From Actinomycetota bacterium (GTDB taxonomy: Bacteria; Actinomycetota; Actinomycetes; Nanopelagicales; Nanopelagicaceae): DNA of 64,000 nucleotides. The stretch covers positions 44,421-108,420 of the forward strand of contig CANHRM010000002.1 in NCBI GenBank assembly GCA_947463725.1, read 5' to 3'. The notes under the pieces were generated by a model that saw nothing but the letters and a program-made list of their open reading frames with translations, made no database searches and was not told where the DNA came from. The translations under genes and the position numbers were made by a program. Each line of letters opens with the position of its first letter. Positions within the stretch are counted from its first letter, which is position 1. Of this stretch, positions 27,717-36,466 are shown piece after piece.

Positions 27717-28663
27717 CAGTTGATACCGCCTTCGATTGGTGCCCCGCCGAGTAAGAGATAAAGAATTGCCATTCGCACGCTAACGCCATTACTTACTTGC
27801 TCGATGATTACCGATCTAGCGCTATCAGCAGCATCAGCGGTGATCTCAAGTCCTCGGTTCATTGGGCCTGGATGCATGATTATGGCTTTTGGATTTAGCG
27901 CATTAACTCGATCACGATTTAGGCCGTAGTATCTTGAATATTCACGAGCGCTAGGAAAGAAAATTTCGTGCATTCGCTCTTGTTGAATTCGCAACATCAT
28001 GATTGCGTCTACTTGCGGAATCACAGAATCTAGGTCGTATGAGATGGTCACTGGCCAACTCTCGACACCGAATGGAAATAAAGTCGGTGGCGCGACCAAC
28101 GTCACGTGAGCACCCAACTTGGTTAATAAGAGAACATTTGAACGTGCCACTCTAGAATGAAGAATGTCCCCAACTATCGCAACACGTAGTCCGGATAAAT
28201 CTTTAGCGCCTTTACCGAGATGTTTGCGAATTGTGTATGCATCAAGTAAAGCTTGACTTGGATGCTCATGGGTTCCATCACCGGCATTAATTACAGCGCC
28301 ACTCATCCATTGATTGTCAGCTAACCGAAATGGGGCTCCAGATGCCGGATGACGAATCACAACCGCGTCTGCACCCATTGCTTGTAAAGTCTGGGCAGTA
28401 TCTTTTAAAGACTCGCCTTTGCTTAGACTTGATCCTTTGGCAGCGAAATTTATTACATCGGCAGATAAGCGTTTTGCAGCTGCTTCGAAGGAAATTCTAG
28501 TTCGAGTGGAATCTTCGGCAAACAAATTAACAATAGTTCGACCACGAAGTGTTGGTAATTTTTTCATCGGACCATCTGAAATCCGTGCTAACTCTGATGC
28601 GGTGTCGAGAATTAAGATTGCCTCATCGCGAGAGAGATCATTTATACTCAGTAAATGTTTCAC
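27716..28663 (-). CDS. pyrB: Aspartate carbamoyltransferase catalytic subunit
   Basis: Condenses carbamoyl phosphate with aspartate. Length 315 aa. Carbamoyl-phosphate loop STRTRISFE (about 53-61), HPSQALLD, aspartate-binding GLNRDR and MHPGPMNRG. No pyrI regulatory subunit gene is adjacent, as usual for Gram-positive pyr operons. Its start overlaps the pyrR stop by four bases (ATGA). Confidence 0.97.
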   Translation of the reverse strand: MKHLLSINDLSRDEAILILDTASELARISDGPMKKLPTLRGRTIVNLFAEDSTRTRISFEAAAKRLSADVINFAAKGSSLSKGESLKDTAQTLQAMGADAVVIRHPASGAPFRLADNQWMSGAVINAGDGTHEHPSQALLDAYTIRKHLGKGAKDLSGLRVAIVGDILHSRVARSNVLLLTKLGAHVTLVAPPTLFPFGVESWPVTISYDLDSVIPQVDAIMMLRIQQERMHEIFFPSAREYSRYYGLNRDRVNALNPKAIIMHPGPMNRGLEITADAADSARSVIIEQVSNGVSVRMAILYLLLGGAPIEGGIN

Positions 28664-29196
28664 TTGACTCCCCCTTCAGAGATGGTTACTTCATCGGTGC
28701 CATCGACTTCAATCAAATTAACTTTTATGACTTCGCTACGCGAAGTTGGAATATTCTTACCCACAAAATCTGCCTTAATCGGAAGCTCACGATGGCCGCG
28801 ATCTACTAGCACCGCTAGTGAAACGCTGGTTGGGCGGCCAATTTCACCGAGTGCATCGAGAGCGGCGCGAATAGTACGTCCAGAAAAAAGAACATCATCG
28901 ACCAGAACGACGTGGCGACCTTCAACTCCGGCAGCTGGAATCAATGTGGGTAGCAGCGCTTTCGGTGAACGAGTGCGAAGATCATCACGATGCATCGTTG
29001 TATCAAGAGTTCCAACAGCGACTTCTCCACCCTCGATGGCGTTTATGGCAGCTGCGATACGAGTCGCTAAATGAGCTCCACGAGTGGGAATCCCTAAAAG
29101 AGTGATTGATTCAGCACCGTCATAGCGCTCTAAAATTTCATGAGCTATGCGGACTATTGCACGCGATATATCGGGCGCAGGCAGAACTGTTTTCAT
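28660..29196 (-). CDS. pyrR: PyrR: RNA-binding pyrimidine regulator / uracil phosphoribosyltransferase-like
   Basis: Regulator of the pyr operon that binds its own mRNA when UMP is high; homologues also have uracil phosphoribosyltransferase activity. Length 178 aa from ATG 29196. PRPP loop [18 protein letters not shown] at about 96-113, and basic patches TRGAHLATR and [13 protein letters not shown] at 29214 extends the frame, but AAGGAG six bases before ATG 29196 decides for the shorter form. A PyrR-type RNA hairpin touches that ribosome site, pointing to repression of translation rather than attenuation. First gene of the pyr block. Confidence 0.95.
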   Translation of the reverse strand: MKTVLPAPDISRAIVRIAHEILERYDGAESITLLGIPTRGAHLATRIAAAINAIEGGEVAVGTLDTTMHRDDLRTRSPKALLPTLIPAAGVEGRHVVLVDDVLFSGRTIRAALDALGEIGRPTSVSLAVLVDRGHRELPIKADFVGKNIPTSRSEVIKVNLIEVDGTDEVTISEGGVK

Positions 29197-29202
29197 ATAA
29201 AT

Positions 29203-29208
29203 CTCCTT
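29203..29208 (-). promoter_or_regulatory. Ribosome-binding site of pyrR (decides the start)
   Basis: AAGGAG lies six bases before ATG 29196 and immediately 3' of the PyrR-binding hairpin. Confidence 0.75.
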
Positions 29209-29227
29209 CCCCACCTCGCAGGATGGG
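29209..29227 (-). promoter_or_regulatory. PyrR-binding RNA hairpin in the pyrR leader
   Basis: On the minus strand the leader reads CCCATCCTGCGAGGTGGGG. CCCA pairs with TGGG and CCT with AGG, leaving one bulged T and a GCG loop. The loop region AUCCUGCGAGGU fits the PyrR recognition consensus RUCCNGNGAGGY (as I recall it from Bacillus and mycobacterial pyr leaders) at every core position. Only the two outermost consensus bases differ. The hairpin ends exactly where the pyrR Shine-Dalgarno begins, so PyrR-UMP binding would occlude it. No terminator/antiterminator pair was seen. Confidence 0.78.
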
Positions 29228-29246
29228 TCTTAAAGGATGCGGCGCA

Positions 29247-29255
29247 AGAATAGCA
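29247..29255 (-). promoter_or_regulatory. Candidate extended -10 (TGC-TATTCT) for the pyr operon
   Basis: TGCTATTCT on the minus strand has the extended -10 form. It would start transcription near 29240 and give a leader of about 44 bases containing the whole PyrR hairpin. No good -35 was found, as is usual for extended -10 promoters. Confidence 0.35.
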
Positions 29256-29307
29256 GTAGCCAGACCAAACCTGTGGATGGGCTAAGTCACTGATTTTCTG
29301 ATGGGAC

Positions 29308-29313
29308 TAACTT
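29308..29313 (+). promoter_or_regulatory. Candidate -10 (TAACTT) for bldD
   Basis: TAACTT ends 7 bases before ATG 29321, without a Shine-Dalgarno. No clear BldD box was identified nearby. Confidence 0.35.
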
Positions 29314-29320
29314 TGCGTTC

Positions 29321-29833
29321 ATGGATACAAATACGCAGCCCGATGCTTTCACTCGCCCATTTCCCAGCAATTTCGAGATTGGGCGGCGTATGCGAGCTGC
29401 ACGTAAGAAGCGGGGCTGGACTATTGCCGAGATGGCTGAAATTGGAAAAATCAAGGCCGTTGTCATTGGCTCCTACGAACGTGGTTCGCGAAACATGCCC
29501 ATATCCAGGCTGGGTGAAATCGCCAGAATTCTGGGAGTTGATGTCGACTACTTGCTCGGTCAGTCGCCAACTCGGCAAGAATCCGCCCTAGTTCTGACTT
29601 TAGATTTACGAGCCATTAGCCGCACTAGTTTTACCAACCCAGCTCGACTCGCTTTGGTCGTTACCTACTGCGCCGGAATCGTGAAGAAACGGAGTGACTG
29701 GAACGGTGAAGTGCTATCTATTCGTGAGTCTGACCTATTGAACTTGAGTTTCGCAATGGGAATTGAACAAGCGGACTTACTGCAATGGTTGACTGCCGAA
29801 AACTATCTTCTTACAGAGATAAATCACTCTTGA
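29321..29833 (+). CDS. bldD: BldD-like transcription regulator with cyclic-di-GMP signature
   Basis: Homologue of Streptomyces BldD, 170 aa. Residues about 18-80 are an XRE-type helix-turn-helix domain (IGRRMRAARKKRGWTIAEM, then VVIGSYERGSRNM, typical of BldD). Residues about 90-168 are the C-terminal domain. The two-part c-di-GMP motif RxD-x8-RxxD is exact: Arg124-Ser-Asp126, eight residues, Arg135-Glu-Ser-Asp138. It lies between nusB and pyrR, the same place as in Streptomyces, which supports orthology. In this small genome it may regulate a modest set of genes; targets are unknown. Its 3' end overlaps convergent nusB by 23 bases. Confidence 0.88.
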   Translation: MDTNTQPDAFTRPFPSNFEIGRRMRAARKKRGWTIAEMAEIGKIKAVVIGSYERGSRNMPISRLGEIARILGVDVDYLLGQSPTRQESALVLTLDLRAISRTSFTNPARLALVVTYCAGIVKKRSDWNGEVLSIRESDLLNLSFAMGIEQADLLQWLTAENYLLTEINHS

Positions 29834-30233
29834 TTGAGGTGATCTTTGCCAAAACGCCGTGAATGTAACTGGCAGATTCCTCGGTAGAAAGATCTTTCGC
29901 AAGGACCAAAGCTTCGTCAATTGCGACCGCATCAGGAACCTCGGAAGCCCATAGAATTTCAAAAATTGCGATCCGCAAGATATTTCGGTCAACTGCCGCA
30001 AGTCGGTCTAAATCCCAACCTTGAATGTAAGTTGCGATCAGCTCATCAATTTTTCGCTTATGTTCTGCAACACCAGAAACCAATTCTTTTGTGTAATCAC
30101 GCACCGGTGGCAAATCTGCATCATCACTGATGTTTAGACGTGTCTCAATAATCGTTATCGGATCACTCTTACGAATATCGGCTTCGTACAGAATATCTAA
30201 GCTATGTTTTCGGGCTTTACTACGAGCTGACAC
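29811..30233 (-). CDS. nusB: Transcription antitermination factor NusB
   Basis: RNA-binding all-helical protein of 140 aa that acts in rRNA antitermination with NusE/S10. RSKARKHSLDILYEAD at the N-terminus is the boxA RNA-binding segment, with later RNILRIAIFEILW and INEAL-like IDEALVLAKDLS, ending in GVLAKI. It follows efp with a one-base overlap, the standard actinobacterial order, and its 3' end overlaps the convergent bldD gene by 23 bases. Confidence 0.95.
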   Translation of the reverse strand: MSARSKARKHSLDILYEADIRKSDPITIIETRLNISDDADLPPVRDYTKELVSGVAEHKRKIDELIATYIQGWDLDRLAAVDRNILRIAIFEILWASEVPDAVAIDEALVLAKDLSTEESASYIHGVLAKITSIKSDLSL

Positions 30234-30793
30234 TAGTTAGCGCGACCTTGATACGATCCATCTCTAGTATCAACCATAATTTTTTCATCTTGCTTAATGA
30301 AAAGTGGTACCTGAATCTGGATTCCGGTTTCAACCGTTGCGGGCTTTGTGCCACCAGAAGAGCGATCACCTTGCAAGCCTGGCTCGGTGTAGGTAACTGT
30401 TAGCTGAACAGAGGCTGGCAATTCAATATAGAGCGGATTGCTCTCGTGAATGGCGACAATTGCTTCAGTATTTTCTAGCATGTAGTTCGCCGCATCGCCA
30501 ACAGTTGCCGCAGAAATATTCATCTGGTCATAAGTCTTGTTATCCATGAATACGAAATCTTCACCCTCTTTATAGAGGAACTGCATTTCCCGCTTTTCGA
30601 GAATAGCTATCTCGATTTTTACACCAGCGTTTAAGGTTCTTTCAACAACTTTGCCAGTCAAAACTTGACGCATCTTGGTGCGCACGAATGCTGGGCCTTT
30701 GCCAGGCTTAACATGTTGAAATTCGATGACAGTCCAAAGTGAACCTTCAATATCAAGACACATGCCGTTTTTAAGATCACTTGTCGTTGCCAC
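30233..30793 (-). CDS. efp: Elongation factor P
   Basis: Rescues ribosomes stalled on proline runs. Three-domain protein of 186 aa. Domain I carries the tip loop VKPGKGPAF with Lys32; the PGKGP loop with unmodified-type Lys is the usual actinobacterial form. Domains II-III follow, with the C-terminal [17 protein letters not shown] and DGSY. Start is GTG 30793, with AGGGGAG seven bases upstream. It leads the efp-nusB pair, with its own upstream gap of 163 bases. Confidence 0.96.
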   Translation of the reverse strand: MATTSDLKNGMCLDIEGSLWTVIEFQHVKPGKGPAFVRTKMRQVLTGKVVERTLNAGVKIEIAILEKREMQFLYKEGEDFVFMDNKTYDQMNISAATVGDAANYMLENTEAIVAIHESNPLYIELPASVQLTVTYTEPGLQGDRSSGGTKPATVETGIQIQVPLFIKQDEKIMVDTRDGSYQGRAN

Positions 30794-30859
30794 TTGGAAA
30801 CTCCCCTTATTGCTCGATAGTTCTTACGCGATACTCTTGAAATATTTCGCAAGTCATTT

Positions 30860-30882
30860 AGCCCACCGCAGTTCGGTGGGCT
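30860..30882 (-). terminator. Perfect 9-bp hairpin after aroQ (U-less terminator candidate)
   Basis: AGCCCACCG and CGGTGGGCT pair fully around a 5-base loop, about 75 bases past the aroQ stop and 67 bases before efp. There is no T-run. Stable hairpins without a U tail often end transcription in Actinobacteria, so it probably separates the aro block from efp-nusB. The rest of the 163-base gap shows no gene. Confidence 0.55.
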
Positions 30883-30956
30883 CGAATAGGTGCTTAGGAT
30901 ACCCAATACTCGTATGAATACTTAAATCCGTACCCGTATTGTCATTTTGCTAGCTA

Positions 30957-31388
30957 TTACTTAGTGAGGCCTTTAAGCGCTGAGATCGCCAAGGCGTATG
31001 AATTGGGACCAAATCCCCCAATGGTGCCATTTGCTACACCAGAAATAACAGAGGTGTGCCGAAATTCTTCGCGCGCCAATGGATTTGATAAATGCACCTC
31101 AATTAATGGTGACTTAACTAGTTCTGCGGCATCACGAATTGCATATGAGTAATGTGTAAATGCAGCTGGGTTGATGATCACCGGGGTCGAGTTATCAGCA
31201 GCCTCGTGCAACCAAGAAATAATGGTTGCTTCATCATCACTTTGTCGAACATCTGCCGTAAAGCCATGGCTCTTTGCAGACTCCTCAATGAAGGATTTAA
31301 GTTGCGGATAATTGAAGTCACCATAGATGCTCGAGTCACGAATATCTAAGCGAGCTAAATTAGGACCATTAATCACCAGGATCTTCAT
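30957..31388 (-). CDS. aroQ: 3-dehydroquinate dehydratase, type II
   Basis: Third step of the shikimate pathway. Small dodecameric type II enzyme of 143 aa. Signatures: GPNLARLDIRDSSIYG near residues 8-23 with catalytic Arg/Tyr, RQSDDEATI, NPAAFTHYS and EVHLSNPLAREEFR with the catalytic His. The commonly seen LGxRE is LDIRD here, a conservative change. The start overlaps the aroB stop by four bases. Confidence 0.95.
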   Translation of the reverse strand: MKILVINGPNLARLDIRDSSIYGDFNYPQLKSFIEESAKSHGFTADVRQSDDEATIISWLHEAADNSTPVIINPAAFTHYSYAIRDAAELVKSPLIEVHLSNPLAREEFRHTSVISGVANGTIGGFGPNSYALAISALKGLTK

Positions 31389-32440
31389 GAGCTAAGCCTC
31401 TCATAAGCGGCCAGTAAGTCGCTTTCACTTGGGGCTTCGATTCTAAGCGTCTTACCAATTTCGCTAATTGCCACAAATCGCAAGGTTCCAGATCGAGATT
31501 TCTTATCGATTGACATGTTGGCACGTAACTCTGGCCAATGACGGCTCTCGTATGTTGTGGGCAATCCGAGTTTTTCTAAGATGCTGATGTGCAGCCCAGT
31601 TATCTCGTCGGAAAGGATTCCGATTTGCCTTGCCAGGTTAGCCGCAAAAACTAAACCAATAGATACACATTCACCGTGACGTAACGCGTACTTGCTGTGC
31701 AGCTCGATGGCATGGCCAAGAGTGTGTCCATAATTCAAAATTTCTCGGTCGAAACTTTCCTTGAAGTCGCCACTAACAACTTTCGCTTTAACGGCCACGG
31801 TACGGGAAATCAGTTCGAGGGTAAGAGTTGCATCTGCACGAATTTCAGCCAGCTCTTTTCCTTTAAGCAACTCAACTATCTGTCCATCAACGATGAAACC
31901 ACTTTTCAATACCTCTGCTAAGCCAGCCGCAAAGTCACGATCACTAAGTGTTTCCAACCAAGAGAGGTCAATTAACACTGAAATCGGCGAATAGAACGCG
32001 CCAATTAGATTCTTACCGTACTCACTATTAATCCCGGTTTTACCACCAACTGCGGCATCAACCATCGCCGCGAGTGTCGTGGGTACCGCAATCCAATCGA
32101 TGCCACGTAACCAGGAACTAGCTACGAAACCAGAAATATCAGTAACGGCGCCTCCACCAACAGCAATAACTAAATCATTGCGCGTGAATCCAGCAGCACC
32201 TAACCAATCGAGAACTTTTTGATAAGTTGCAAAGGACTTGCCAGCTTCGGAATCTGGGATAGTGAAAATATGAATCTGAGCCTCGGTATCAGGTAATTCA
32301 ATGATGCGATCACGCATGGTTTCGGAAACGATTACTGCAACTTGCCCGCGGCTAGCTAGATATGGCTCAATTGCTTTTTGCCAATCAATATCAATCAGAA
32401 CTTCATAGTTGCGATCGGCTGAGACCGAAATACTTTTCAT
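31385..32440 (-). CDS. aroB: 3-dehydroquinate synthase
   Basis: Second step of the shikimate pathway, NAD- and metal-dependent. Length 351 aa. NAD-binding IAVGGGAVTDISGFVASSWLRG (key residues GGG and D), then VPTTLAAMVDAAVGGKTGIN, AEVLKSGFI and the metal-binding LNYGHTLGHAIE and RHGECVSIG. Overlaps aroK by one base and aroQ by four; fully part of the aroC-K-B-Q run. Confidence 0.97.
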   Translation of the reverse strand: MKSISVSADRNYEVLIDIDWQKAIEPYLASRGQVAVIVSETMRDRIIELPDTEAQIHIFTIPDSEAGKSFATYQKVLDWLGAAGFTRNDLVIAVGGGAVTDISGFVASSWLRGIDWIAVPTTLAAMVDAAVGGKTGINSEYGKNLIGAFYSPISVLIDLSWLETLSDRDFAAGLAEVLKSGFIVDGQIVELLKGKELAEIRADATLTLELISRTVAVKAKVVSGDFKESFDREILNYGHTLGHAIELHSKYALRHGECVSIGLVFAANLARQIGILSDEITGLHISILEKLGLPTTYESRHWPELRANMSIDKKSRSGTLRFVAISEIGKTLRIEAPSESDLLAAYERLSS

Positions 32441-32943
32441 TAGGCTACCGCCAAGATATCAGCGCAAATTTCATTTACGGAACGATCGTCAACAGGAACT
32501 ACCGCAGTTGCTAAGCTCTCGTAAATTGGTCGTCGAGAACTCATTAGCTCGTTCCATTGCGCACGCGGATTGCCGAGTAACAGCGGACGATCGCGATTAA
32601 AACCAACTCTTGCAGCTGCTTTACCTAACGAGATATCAAGGAAAATCACTGTAGCGCCGCTATTGCGCAATAGCTCTTGTGCTTGCGGTGAGATAGGAGC
32701 ACCTCCCCCAAGCGAGACAACGCCATTGTCTGACTGCAAAACTTCGGCAAGAACTATCAGTTCTTCGGTGCGAAAAACTGGCTCACCTAAATCTACAAAT
32801 ATGTCTGAGATTTTCTTATCCAATTTAGCTTCGATCAGGGCGTCGGTATCAGCAAACTTAACCTTCAATTTCTTAGCTAACGAATGTCCAATCGTGCTCT
32901 TTCCAGCACCGGGTGGACCAATTAAAATAATCTGATTACTCAT
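32440..32943 (-). CDS. aroK: Shikimate kinase
   Basis: Phosphorylates shikimate with ATP. Length 167 aa. Walker [10 protein letters not shown] near residues 8-16, the DxD-like [14 protein letters not shown] (shikimate-binding Arg), and VSLGGGAP. The LID region contains RDRPLL. Overlaps aroC by four bases and aroB by one. Confidence 0.96.
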   Translation of the reverse strand: MSNQIILIGPPGAGKSTIGHSLAKKLKVKFADTDALIEAKLDKKISDIFVDLGEPVFRTEELIVLAEVLQSDNGVVSLGGGAPISPQAQELLRNSGATVIFLDISLGKAAARVGFNRDRPLLLGNPRAQWNELMSSRRPIYESLATAVVPVDDRSVNEICADILAVA

Positions 32944-34121
32944 TTGATCGTGAGGTGCGCGATATAACTTTCGAAATTGCGCTTAGTTTCACCAACACTG
33001 TCGCCACCAAATTTTTCAAGTACTGCTTCAGCAAGCACGAGTGCAACCATTGCTTCGGCCACAACTCCAGCGGCCGGAACTGCACAAACATCAGAGCGTT
33101 GATTGATTGCCTTTGCTGCTTCGCCAGTCTTTACATCGATAGTGTCGAGAGCTTTAGGCACGGTTGAAATTGGCTTCATAGCAGCACGCACACGCAAAAT
33201 TTCACCGTTAGACATACCGCCTTCGGTGCCCCCGGCACGATCCGTACGGCGACGAATTGCTCCATCTGGACCACGTTCAATTTCATCGTGTGCCACAGAT
33301 CCACGACGGGTTGCTGTGGTAAAACCATCGCCAACTTCAACACCTTTAATTGCTTGGATACCCATCATGGCTGCTGCTAGACGTGCATCGAGTCGACGAT
33401 CCCAGTGCACATGAGAACCTAATCCAGGTGGCAAGTTATAAGCCAACACTTCGACCACGCCACCTAAAGTGTCACCATCTGAATGAGCAGATTCAATCTC
33501 TGTGATCATTGCAGCGCTAGTTTTTGCGTCAGCGCAACGAACAGGATCTTCATCAATTCGTTTCATGTCGCCTTCGCTCGGCAATAGCGTATTTTCAGGA
33601 ACGCGCACTGAACCAATTGATAACACGTGGCTTAAGACAGTGATGCCGCAAGTTTGTTGCAAGAAAGCACGTGCGACTGCGCCTAGTGCAACACGTGCTG
33701 CAGTTTCGCGAGCACTTGCACGTTCTAAAATCGCGCGAGCATCATCGAAATCATACTTTTGCATTCCGACTAGATCAGCATGGCCTGGTCGCGGACGGCT
33801 AAGAGGTGCATTGCGACCTAAATCCTTAATCTCTTCTTCTGGGACTGGGTCAGCCGACATAACTTTTTCCCACTTGGGCCATTCAGAGTTCGCGACCTGA
33901 ATTGAAATAGGTCCGCCTTGAGTCAAGCCCAAACGAATCCCACCAAGAATCGTGACTTTATCGGCTTCAAAGTTCTGTCGGGCACCACGGCCAACACCTA
34001 AACGCCGGCGTGCAAGGTGGTAATCAATATCGGCAGTAGTAATTTGAATCGAAGCCGGAATGCCCTCAATGATCGCACTTAGAGCTGGGCCATGAGACTC
34101 ACCTGCAGTTAACCAACGCAT
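32940..34121 (-). CDS. aroC: Chorismate synthase
   Basis: Forms chorismate from EPSP using reduced FMN. Length 393 aa. Family motifs [17 protein letters not shown] at the N-terminus, RRxLGxGRGARQ-type [27 protein letters not shown] and [10 protein letters not shown]. Chorismate made here feeds pabB and pabC at the end of this window and aromatic amino acids elsewhere. A weak GAGAAT box lies 6 bases before the ATG. Confidence 0.97.
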   Translation of the reverse strand: MRWLTAGESHGPALSAIIEGIPASIQITTADIDYHLARRRLGVGRGARQNFEADKVTILGGIRLGLTQGGPISIQVANSEWPKWEKVMSADPVPEEEIKDLGRNAPLSRPRPGHADLVGMQKYDFDDARAILERASARETAARVALGAVARAFLQQTCGITVLSHVLSIGSVRVPENTLLPSEGDMKRIDEDPVRCADAKTSAAMITEIESAHSDGDTLGGVVEVLAYNLPPGLGSHVHWDRRLDARLAAAMMGIQAIKGVEVGDGFTTATRRGSVAHDEIERGPDGAIRRRTDRAGGTEGGMSNGEILRVRAAMKPISTVPKALDTIDVKTGEAAKAINQRSDVCAVPAAGVVAEAMVALVLAEAVLEKFGGDSVGETKRNFESYIAHLTIK

Positions 34122-34148
34122 GGACTAATTCTCTCAGATGATTGCCTT

Positions 34149-34565
34149 TTATGTCGCCATATTAAGTGCTGCGGCCACCAAGATCGCCGGGGCAAATGCA
34201 ATTCGTTTCGGGATGTTTCGCTGAAAAAGAAGACTGCCCATTAATTGAAGCCAACTAACTGCCATCATCGCGATAAGCGGATTTCTCATATTTTGGTAGT
34301 GCAACCAAGGGGCAAGAAAAAGCACCAACTTCACGTCACCCATACCAATTAGTGAGGCTAGTCCGGCAGCCAACGTAAGCGCCATCAAAACCAATGTTGT
34401 AAAAGAAATTCGAAATCTCTGATCGAGCAAATAGAGCGATGGCCAAACCAGTATCAGACCCCATGCAAGGGAGGAGTTAGAAATTTGGAAAGTCATCAAA
34501 TCAATTGTCAGAATAGCAACGGCCCAGACTATGCAAATGCAAAGCGCTAAAAGATCAAAAGGCAT
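34149..34565 (-). CDS. Prepilin peptidase (A24 family, small)
   Basis: Membrane aspartic protease-like protein of 138 aa with several hydrophobic segments. The two catalytic aspartates fit: Asp22 in LTIDLMTFQI and Asp77 in GMGDVKL. It lacks the N-terminal methyltransferase domain of larger PilD, like the short TadV or actinobacterial enzymes. No pilin gene is in the window. It lies between aroE and aroC, a conserved actinobacterial position. An in-frame TTG at 34574 would extend it; ATG 34565 has TAGTTT seven bases upstream. Confidence 0.82.
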   Translation of the reverse strand: MPFDLLALCICIVWAVAILTIDLMTFQISNSSLAWGLILVWPSLYLLDQRFRISFTTLVLMALTLAAGLASLIGMGDVKLVLFLAPWLHYQNMRNPLIAMMAVSWLQLMGSLLFQRNIPKRIAFAPAILVAAALNMAT

Positions 34566-34572
34566 ACCAGCC

Positions 34573-34578
34573 AAACTA
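34573..34578 (-). promoter_or_regulatory. Candidate -10 (TAGTTT) for the prepilin peptidase gene
   Basis: TAGTTT ends 7 bases before ATG 34565 in the 66-base gap after aroE. Confidence 0.3.
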
Positions 34579-34631
34579 GCGATCTATCTGGAGCCTGCGC
34601 CTCGGTCAGAAATTTATTGTGTAAAAGATCG

Positions 34632-35441
34632 TTAAAGACGTTTCAAAGCAGCTTCGCGCATTTGAGGTGCGAGTTGAGATCTTTTAACAGAGGTACCAGC
34701 AAAGATAGCAATCTGAGAAATTGCTTGATGAACCAATAGATCCAATCCATCGATGCTTTCAAGACCAACATTTCGCCAGAAACCCATAAGCGCAGTCGGC
34801 CAAGGATTATAAAGTGATTCAAATAGAAGCGCGCTTGCGCCCGCAATTTTTCCAACTAGTTCATCAGCGGCTCCAGCTGGAGATGTATTGACAATCAAAT
34901 CGTACTTAGACCAATCAATTTGATCATCAAAGCCAACTACAGAAACTGGCGCAAAGAGGGCTGACTTGATCAAGCTAGCTCTTCGATGCTCACTTCGACT
35001 TGCCACATCTATTGAAACACCGACACTATCAAAAGCTGCAATCGCGGCTCGAGCCGTTGCTCCCCCACCCAAAATCAAAATATTTTGAAAAGTTGCATTC
35101 GTCTTTGTCGCGACGCTTTGTTGGAAACCAACCACATCTGTACTTTCAACTTTCCAAGAATCTCCAACTTTAATTAAGGTATTCGCACTTCTAATTCGTC
35201 TTGCTAATTCAGAAGTTGGAAAACCTAAATCAACTAGTTCCTCTTTCAATGGCATCGTGAGTGAGAAACTGTTAAGTTCTGGCGGAGTAGATTCCAAGTA
35301 CTTAGCAAGACTGCCGCCTCGAACCTCAACTGCTGTGTATTTGGCCGAGATTTCTAAACATTCATAAGCGACCTGATGGATAACGGGTGAAAGTGAATGT
35401 GAAATAGGTGATCCTAGAACTGCGCCATTAAAGGTTCTCAT
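34632..35441 (-). CDS. aroE: Shikimate dehydrogenase
   Basis: Reduces 3-dehydroshikimate with NADPH. Length 269 aa from ATG 35441. Shikimate-binding SHSLSP, catalytic Lys in TMPLKEE, Asn in SANTL and Asp in STDVVGF (usual form NTD). NADP site GGGATARAA. The frame extends upstream to 35486 inside mltG, but ATG 35441 overlaps the mltG stop as ATGA and gives the natural N-terminus MRTFNGAVLG. Confidence 0.94.
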   Translation of the reverse strand: MRTFNGAVLGSPISHSLSPVIHQVAYECLEISAKYTAVEVRGGSLAKYLESTPPELNSFSLTMPLKEELVDLGFPTSELARRIRSANTLIKVGDSWKVESTDVVGFQQSVATKTNATFQNILILGGGATARAAIAAFDSVGVSIDVASRSEHRRASLIKSALFAPVSVVGFDDQIDWSKYDLIVNTSPAGAADELVGKIAGASALLFESLYNPWPTALMGFWRNVGLESIDGLDLLVHQAISQIAIFAGTSVKRSQLAPQMREAALKRL

Positions 35442-36466
35442 TCGAACGCACCCGCCTTTCGATTCTTTTGATAAAGCAACTTCCAATTATTGAATTCCGT
35501 AAATGATTTAGTAAAGCGCGTATCACCAGGTGCTACGGTGATAAAGAATAGCCAATCGCCCTTAGTTGGTGCGATCGCTGCTCTAAGTGCAGCTAATCCA
35601 GGATTTCCAATCGGAGCTGGAGGTAATCCATAATTTTGATAGGTGTTGTATGGCGACTTCAATTTCGTGGACTTATTGCTTAGATAAATCTGGCCCCGCG
35701 TCTTTTTCAGATAATGAATGGTCGAATCAAGTTGCAGTGGCATCCCGATAGCTAATCTATTTCTAACTACCTGTGAAATCTGCGCAAAGTCCTTGGTATC
35801 GCCTTCGGCCTGGATTAGCGAAGCTAGGGTTACTAATTGTTGGGTAGTTAACTTTCCGTCTGGGTCAACAAAATCTAAAGCTGAAATAGCTTGGTTAAAT
35901 CTATTCACCATACTTTGCAGTGCCTGAACCTGACTAGTTCCTTCAGCAAAACTATATTGCGCAGGAAAAAGAACACCTTCGAGAGAAGTTATACCTTTGG
36001 GCAAAATAATCTTTTTGGCTGCCTCAGCTGGATCCTCAGACCAAGTCTGCGTTGCCGCCAACTCTGTAAACACTTCGGACTTCCAAGCACCTTCTGGAAT
36101 CTTGATTAAATCAACTATTCGCTTAGCATCAAGCAACTGCTCTAACGCGACTTTTCCACTGATCTTAAGTGAAAGTAAATGTGCCCCAGGTGAGATGATT
36201 CCTGCTTTTGGGTTCGCCACCGCGGCTCTAAAGAAACTTTCCGAAGATGCTACAACTCCCGCAGAATAAAGGATTTCGCCGATATCTGATCCAGTCGCAC
36301 CAGTTGGGATAGAAATCGAAACGCTTTTCTCAGATTCTGAAACTACTCGATCAGGGAAATTTGCATACCCGCCACCAGAATTATTGATTTCGCGGATACC
36401 AAGAGTAAACGCGATAACAAATATGCCCGCAATGCTCAGGCGTTTTAAGGATTGGCGGTTAAACAT
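35438..36466 (-). CDS. mltG: Endolytic transglycosylase MltG (YceG-like)
   Basis: Membrane-anchored enzyme that cleaves nascent peptidoglycan strands and ends their synthesis. About 342 aa. Cytoplasmic N-terminus, one transmembrane helix (about residues 9-26), a LysM-like region, then the YceG catalytic domain with LASLIQAEG (conserved Glu), VVRNRL and the closing SPYNTYQNYGLPPAPIGNPG. Start set at ATG 36466 (8-base overlap with ruvX); ATG 36499 is possible. Position between ruvX and aroE is the common actinobacterial order. Confidence 0.93.
   Translation of the reverse strand: MFNRQSLKRLSIAGIFVIAFTLGIREINNSGGGYANFPDRVVSESEKSVSISIPTGATGSDIGEILYSAGVVASSESFFRAAVANPKAGIISPGAHLLSLKISGKVALEQLLDAKRIVDLIKIPEGAWKSEVFTELAATQTWSEDPAEAAKKIILPKGITSLEGVLFPAQYSFAEGTSQVQALQSMVNRFNQAISALDFVDPDGKLTTQQLVTLASLIQAEGDTKDFAQISQVVRNRLAIGMPLQLDSTIHYLKKTRGQIYLSNKSTKLKSPYNTYQNYGLPPAPIGNPGLAALRAAIAPTKGDWLFFITVAPGDTRFTKSFTEFNNWKLLYQKNRKAGAFE

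Noticed and set aside
35442..35486. N-terminal extension of aroE
   Set aside because: It overlaps mltG; ATG 35441 gives an ATGA overlap and the natural N-terminus.
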